Source: Lonicera japonica
Lineage: Eukaryota; Streptophyta; Magnoliopsida; Dipsacales; Caprifoliaceae
Reading direction: 5' to 3'
Length of the DNA stretch: 64,000 nt
NCBI GenBank assembly: GCA_021464415.1
Contig: CM038470.1
Span: 5,592,394-5,656,393 of the forward strand
Shown here: piece by piece, positions 58,692 through 64,000 of the stretch
Layout: the number at the start of each line of letters is the position of its first letter
Numbering within the stretch: the first letter of the stretch is position 1
The notes under the pieces: generated by a model
Told to the model about the DNA's origin: nothing
Databases searched by the model: none
The model's input: only the letters and a program-made list of their open reading frames with translations
Program-made: the position numbers and the translations under genes

Positions 58692-59806
58692 TCAATTACA
58701 ACCACCACCATCTCCACCTCCGCAACAATCACCGTCTTCATCACAACCACCACAACACCCGCGGCTTCCACCTTCTCCCTTGTAGCCAAAGCAGCTGGAG
58801 ATGACTTCATCCCACGGATGATCACCACAACAACACACATCTGCCTCCTTTTCCTTTCCTTCATCCTTCTTTTCTTGTTCAATTTCACTCTCCTTTTTTT
58901 CTTCTCTATCCTTCTTTAATTCGTACCAACCAGCGCACTCAAACACAACCATGGTAATTTTTACACCCCAATGCGTGGAGAAGCCTAACACCAGGAGGCA
59001 AGGTGATGCGGTCCTTTGTGTGCGGTGCTAATGGGTTTCGGGAATCTATGCAGGCACGTAAGGGCTTGTTCGGTGTCTTGTGCGTGTTCCGTTGCGTGTT
59101 GCCGCTGGGTTAGGCTGGCCCGAATTCGGGGGAGTCTGGATGCCGGGCGCCGCGCGGGGTTGAGAAAGTTACCCCGTGACAATTGGTATCAGAGCTTGGT
59201 TGGGGAATCAGGCTATCGAGTGACTAGCGGTGACATGCCTGCACCAGTGGAACGGGAAGAACCGGACTTTCGTGAATCGAGGAATCAGGGTGAAAGGCAC
59301 GCATTATGACTTTGGTGGGGAGCAAGAAAGCATCACACGGGTGAAGGAAGTAACCCGTGCAAGTGGAGTTCGCCTAGGGAGGTGATGCGAGTACTGTGCT
59401 AGGAGCCACAAGGTCAGAGCCTGCAACGAGGGCATTGCAGAATTGAGTGGGGGAGGTTTGTTACACCCCAGTGCGTGGAGAAGCCTAACACCAGGAGGCA
59501 AGGCGATGCGGTCCCTTGTGTGCGGTGCTAATGGGTTTCGGGAATCTATGCAGGTACGTAAGGGCTTGTTCGGTGTCTTGTGCGTGTTCCGTTGCGTGTT
59601 GCCACTGGGTTAGACTGGCCCGAATTCGGGGGAGTCTGGATGCCGGGCGCCGCGCGGGGTCGAGAAAGTTATCTCGTGACAGTAATTACCATGAATAATT
59701 GACAAATTAGCAAAAACCCACCACAAAAATTTTTATTCACAATCCCATTTCCTGTCCCATTAACACCAATCGCAACGCTTTCTAGTGTCTGCCCATACCG
59801 CCCCAT
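58692..59806 (-). pseudogene. Cys/Gly-rich protein gene, copy C, interrupted by a TRIM
   Basis: The ATG at 59,806 starts MGRYGQTLESVAIGV and runs through the hydrophobic segment (FCGGFLLICQLFMVI) to 59,687. A 723-bp TRIM (58,959-59,681) follows, and the frame then resumes at 58,953 (MVVFECAGWYELKK) and continues with VCCCGDHPWDEVISSC and a Cys/Gly tail to the stop at 58,692. Apart from the insertion no stop or frameshift is seen, so the loss is recent. The 3' untranslated region (58,380-58,690) matches that of copy A. Confidence 0.8.
58959..59681 (+). mobile_element. TRIM retrotransposon (723 bp) in copy C
   Basis: The LTRs are 58,959-59,181 and 59,459-59,681, 223 bp each with about ten differences by eye, nearly all transitions. 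PBS ATTGGTATCAGAGCTTGG is at 59,182. PPT GAGTGGGGGAGGTT ends at 59,458. The target duplication GTAAT is at 58,954-58,958 and 59,682-59,686. The internal region is 277 bp with no gag or pol. It is much more GC-rich than its surroundings. The open frames 59,016-59,309 and 59,516-59,698 are twin translations of the LTRs and are not genes. Confidence 0.96.
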
Positions 59807-59878
59807 CTACGCAGTCTGCATCTGTGATTTCATACGCTCTAATCACCACCGCCTTTCATCATCAAGGTTGATTCTCTT

Positions 59879-60230
59879 GCCAATTTATACATAAAACGAT
59901 GTTTTTGGCCGGCTAAATATTCTTATAGAATTCATTCGACAAATTAAATATATGCATCCGTAATCTTCATAATAGCTACTTTTAAGGATAGTACAAGTGA
60001 ATAATCCATACATTTTTAGATTAAATATCCGGGCCTTTATGTCTTGCAGTTGGCTACCTTCCACTTGTTCTTGGATTAGTTTGCAAATTAACGATGTATA
60101 AAACCAGTCCAAGTATTGATGCATAGCTTCAACTTCCAAGTAATTTCACACTGTTTTGTAGCAGGACCAACGTCAATCTCAAAGCTAACTATACACACAA
60201 TGAGACCACGTCATGTGCAGTGGTTTTATT
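59879..60230 (-). promoter_or_regulatory. upstream region of copy C
   Basis: TATAAATTGG (59,888-59,879, minus) lies about 75 bases upstream of the copy C ATG. 'gcttcaacttccaagtaatt', 'cacactgttttgtagca' (60,125-60,163) and 'tgtgcagtggtttta' (60,215) repeat the region upstream of copy B. Confidence 0.5.
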
Positions 60231-60359
60231 CCATCTCCATTAAATGATATCACGTCATTTCGTAAGCTCTTTATACGTACGCCTCCTTTATTTGGAAGAA
60301 GTGGGATAAGAACACCACAGGTGCAAACTTTGGCAAAATGCCATGATGATACCATCCAC

Positions 60360-60640
60360 CTTGGCCTTCAGTGCCTACAACTCCATCTCTGGCACCGGCA
60401 CCACAACTATCCTCTTCTTCATGGCACCACCGCAGCTAGAAACTATCGTAGTTATGATGGAGATTACCACTAATAATTGACAAAGAACAGAGGCCCAACA
60501 GGAAGACAACTGACATTTCCATCCCCCATCCCAGCAGCACCAATAACACTGCCGCTTTCAAATGTTCGCACCATCTGTGCTTTGCCTCTGATTTAATACG
60601 CCTTGCCTCTGATTTAATACGCCGCCAATCCAACCAATTT
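60360..60640 (-). pseudogene. Cys/Gly-rich protein gene, copy D, decayed
   Basis: The ATG at 60,574 opens MVRTFESGSVIGAAGMGDGN, related to the start of copies A-C, and soon meets a stop near the hydrophobic segment. The Cys/Gly tail is not intact (only short cca-rich stretches, 60,370-60,430). A 21-bp direct repeat (TTGCCTCTGATTTAATACGCC) at 60,582 and 60,603 lies just upstream. Confidence 0.6.
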
Positions 60641-60960
60641 ACATAATAACAAGGCTTTCAGACAAACAAACATTCTCGTACAATTTAACTAACAAATTAA
60701 AGATATGCAACTACTCGTCATAATTGTTTTCTCTAGCAAAATATTCTGCTAAAATTCAAGAAAACGACAGATGATACATTTATGGGCCGAACTTTTATTT
60801 GATTAAAGAAAGACCTTTACAGGATTAAATGAAATATCCGCTCTTCCACTATCAAGTACGTGTTATACATAAAAGTGTATAGCGAAGATAGATTACATCA
60901 CTTGTCAACCAAAAAGAAGCGAAGGGAGTCCTCTAAGAAGGCATGGGAAAGGGTTAACTT
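60641..60960. other. 3' flank of the AGPase small-subunit gene
   Basis: This stretch should contain the 3' untranslated region and terminator of the minus-strand gene. No specific polyadenylation signal was assigned. Nothing else was recognised. Confidence 0.4.
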
Positions 60961-63474
60961 CTAGATAATGGTGCCACTGGGAATCAAGGCATCCTTAATT
61001 ATTGTCACAATTCCGCTTTTTATGAAGTATCCATCAGTTTCTCTTGCTGCTTCTTGAACGTTGTCACTATTAATGATCTGAGAATTCAAAATTTCACAGC
61101 AAAAGTTAAGAACATATGTATATTCAAAGGCTACCCAATTGCCAAATCAATTATCTCTTTGCTGAGCATAGTACTGTTTTGCGAAGTTGTACGGTATGCC
61201 TCTAAAGTTGTACATTGCTTTGGCAATAGTACCACCCTATTCAAATAATTTATATAAGTGTAAATATTTAAAAATAGATTAGATAATGATGAAATTAAAT
61301 ATTGAAATGAAGAATAACATTGGGGGATGTTAGGTATATAAAATCACAACCTTCACATTGTCTCCTATGCGAGCATTCTTGTCAATTATTGCTCTCTTGA
61401 TATGAGAATTCTTGCCAATACCAATTGGAACGCTACCCTTTGCCGCCAGAAACCTCTTGTCAGCATCGGTCTGGAGCAAGAAAATGACAAAAGCATAATT
61501 ATGACTCTGACGATTACATATTTATTATATGAAATGAAATCCAGATATAAAGAAATAAACTAAATGTAAAAAATGCTAATTAACAAGAAAAATTATCAGA
61601 TTTATCTGTGAAGTAGTACCTCATAATAATCTGCTCCCATCAACAAAGTATCTTCTATAATAGCACCATCTGATATGCAAGATCGAAGCCCGACCACCGA
61701 ATGGTGAATTTTGCAGTTCTGCACAAGTAAACAAGTGAAGGATCTCAAACTCCCAAAAGATTATTCCTTGTCACTATGTTAGCAACTTGCTGGAATTTGA
61801 TCTGCTGAAAATATGCTAATCTATATTTCAATATTACTTGATTAAACATGGTAAAATTAACCAACTTGTGCAGCTACTCATTCCTCATGCACAATATTAT
61901 AGATCATGCAATCAAATTAATTTTCAATGACATAATAGAATGAGCTACAGATAACACCAAGGTGCATAAAACTCTCTCTCTTCCTTGTAACAAAACTGCA
62001 TTTCATGCAGCAAGAGATTCCAAGAACCAATATGAAACCTTTCAGGTATGGGCAATGCAGTTCAGGACAATGATTAACTCACCTTAATCACACAACCCTC
62101 ACCGATAACACTATCTGTAACATCAGCATCGAGCATTTTAGAAGGAGGCAAATATCGAGGTTGGGTGTAGATTGGGGATGAACGATCATAGAAGCTGCAC
62201 CAGAGATCCAAAGCCATAGTCATTATTTAATATTAAAATAATATTTCTGACAAGCAGCACAAAAGTAGTGAATTAAAAATTAAAATATTATATCTGCCGT
62301 GAACAAGAAACTACCTGAAATCTGGCACAGGCTTTTTTGTGATCCCCAAATTGGCATTATAGAAAGCCTCAATTGTACCGATATCTTCCCAGTAGCCGTC
62401 ATACAAGTATGCTTGCACCTACAGAGAGACGAAACAATTACAGTTCACTAATGATGCAACACATAAAGTAAATATGATAATGATATATAATTGAGAAAAC
62501 AAATTAAAGAAATGCATTACTCTCAATCCAATGGAAGTTGCACCAGGAATAACTTCACTTCCAAAATCATTGGCTCCGGGAAACTTATCTCGAAGAAGGT
62601 TCAGCATTACATCTTTGCTAACAACATAGATACCCATACTAGCAATATAAGGCATCTCTTTGGCTCTCTCATCGTCAAGACCTAAAATGGTAGTGTCAAC
62701 CTACATGGCAAAAGAAAAAACCATAATACCATTTTATCATGCAATTTTAGACGGGAAAGAATGAAACAACTTGCACAAAATAAGGACGGACAAATAAAAT
62801 ATTATAAAGAAAACTTTATACCTTCATAGCTTTCAATTGCTCTCCTTTTGGTTTCTCTGCAAATTCAACTATGCGCCCTTCATCATCAATCTTCATCAGA
62901 CCAAATGCAGTAGCACGTTTTTCATCCATTGGCAGAGCAGCTACAGTGATATCAGCGTCTGTTTCTCTGTGTGCTTGGATAAATTTCTCATAATCCATAC
63001 GGTATAAATGATCCCCAGCAAGAATCAGATACTCTAGAACATTATGCTCTTCAAACAGCCACAAATACTGCCTCACAGCATCAGCTGTACCCTGCAAACC
63101 AAATTGAATTAGCCAGTGAGATTCAAATTAGTAATGGAGAGGCGTACAAGGCATGCAAGCTTTCAATTATAAAGTACCTGGAACCAGTTAGGATTCTCTG
63201 GACTCTGCTGAGCAGCAAGAACTTCAACAAATCCTTCATTCTTGTAACCACCCATATTACTGGCATAAGCCCGTGAAAGGTGCCGATTAAGAGATGCAGA
63301 ATTAAATTGCGTAAGAACATAAATCTTGGATATGTTGCTGTTCAAGCAATTGCTGACAGGGATATCAATAAGCCTATAGTTTGCTCCCAAAGGAACAGCT
63401 GGTTTCGCCCTCTTCTTCGTCAGGGGGTACAGACGGGTCCCAGCTCCACCTCCAAGGATAATCCCCAGTACACT
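60961..63474 (-). CDS. APS1: ADP-glucose pyrophosphorylase small subunit, 3' eight exons (partial)
   Basis: Exons on the minus strand: 63474-63178, 62?-free order 63091-62822, 62700-62521, 62418-62315, 62194-62083, 61718-61620, 61470-61351 and 61077-60961 (TAG). All are GT-AG and in frame; together they give 432 residues. The enzyme makes ADP-glucose from ATP and glucose-1-phosphate in plastids, the committed step of starch synthesis, as a heterotetramer with large subunits. Motifs: nucleotide-binding [32 protein letters not shown], catalytic-region [14 protein letters not shown] and sugar-phosphate-binding FAEKPKG. The tail is a left-handed helix type ([34 protein letters not shown]) ending IPSGTII. 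The wording [20 protein letters not shown] is small-subunit type. The first exon, with the transit peptide and about 85 residues, lies right of the window; 63,475-64,000 is intron. Confidence 0.95.
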
Positions 63475-64000
63475 CTATGCAGAGTTAAACAAGCAAAAAG
63501 CCCAGATACAAGTATTAGAAACCCCAGAGTAAAATGTAGCATACCAATACTACATAACTCCTATGTCAAGAGAATACATACTGTTAGCAAGTCATCTAAC
63601 AAATACCTGCCCGCATCCCAAAAGTTTAAACTTTTGTCCTAAATATTGATCATCCAAGATGGAATAAACTACACGTAAGAATTTTGTTCTTTCTTTATCC
63701 ATTGAGAAATAAGTGCACCAATTCAACATTCAATCACGAATAAAACCAATGTGGCACTTGTAATAGTGAATGATATGGGAGAAGAAAAGCATAACTTCAA
63801 ACATTACATGATGTGATTTGCTTAAGATGCCAAGTGTTCCATCTGGTCTGACCATAACATAGAAAAAGGCAATGTTAGAATCTTCCGACAGCTGGCGTCT
63901 TCTGCACCACCTAGTGTCCCCTACCTTTATCGGCTACCAAATCCAACAGAAGTAATAGAGTATGTACACGAATCAAAAGCACTCCTAGCATTAGCTTGAG
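63475..64000 (-). other. intron 1 of the AGPase small-subunit gene (continues off the edge)
   Basis: No exon with a transit-peptide-like sequence was found here. The open frame on the plus strand (63,280-63,642) is a shadow of exon sequence and intron. Confidence 0.7.

Noticed and set aside
58959..59681. Cassandra-type TRIM with a 5S rRNA-like LTR
   Set aside because: The LTR begins TGTTACACCCC like many TRIMs, but no 5S internal promoter sequence could be recognised.
59016..59698. twin open frames starting MCAVLMGFGNLC
   Set aside because: Translations of the two TRIM LTRs, not a duplicated gene.

Overview
The window is AT-rich nuclear DNA of a flowering plant, most likely a eudicot. The evidence is three many-exon genes with GT-AG introns whose products are plant proteins (an ILP1-type C3HC zinc-finger protein, a large C2/MUN-like protein, and the plastid ADP-glucose pyrophosphorylase small subunit), plus a dense load of plant transposons. 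Nothing bacterial, organellar, CRISPR-like or rRNA-like was seen. The species cannot be named from the sequence.

Layout. 1-1,560: decayed Helitron Rep/helicase gene on the minus strand. 1,561-9,300: AT-rich DNA with three Helitron-like 3' ends, a 37-bp tandem repeat, four MITEs (one 604-bp hAT type with an 8-bp target duplication) and a Stowaway MITE. 9,309-17,714: ILP1-like gene, minus strand, seven exons, 959 codons; its last exon lies 1.4 kb from the rest because a TRIM retrotransposon sits in the last intron. 18,970-28,583: Ty1/copia retrotransposon with two 1.55-kb LTRs, decayed gag and pol, and an antisense LOB-domain-like (LBD) coding region between pol and the 3' LTR. A truncated second internal region (28,584-29,135) follows directly. 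31,251-33,034: probable solo LTR. 34,179-43,752: C2/MUN-like gene, plus strand, 21 exons, 1,176 codons, with several MITEs in its introns. 44,109-44,181: degenerate tRNA-Ala.

44,400-60,640: tandem array of a small Cys/Gly-rich protein gene on the minus strand. Copy B (56,335-56,784) is intact. Copy A is split by a ZMYM1-like hAT transposon (about 45,407-54,969), which itself contains a gag-only copia element. Copy C is split by a 723-bp TRIM with a perfect 5-bp target duplication. Copy D is decayed. Paralogous flanks in the array preserve an empty site for a 266-bp hAT MITE. 60,961-64,000: 3' eight exons of the ADP-glucose pyrophosphorylase small-subunit gene, minus strand, running off the right edge.

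The three conserved genes are unrelated single loci and form no operon or pathway cluster. The most unusual items are the antisense LOB-like ORF carried by the copia element, the Cys/Gly-rich array broken repeatedly by different transposon classes, and two filled/empty insertion pairs within the window. Exon coordinates were derived by hand from splice sites and reading-frame continuity. All family names rest on recognised motifs, not on database searches.
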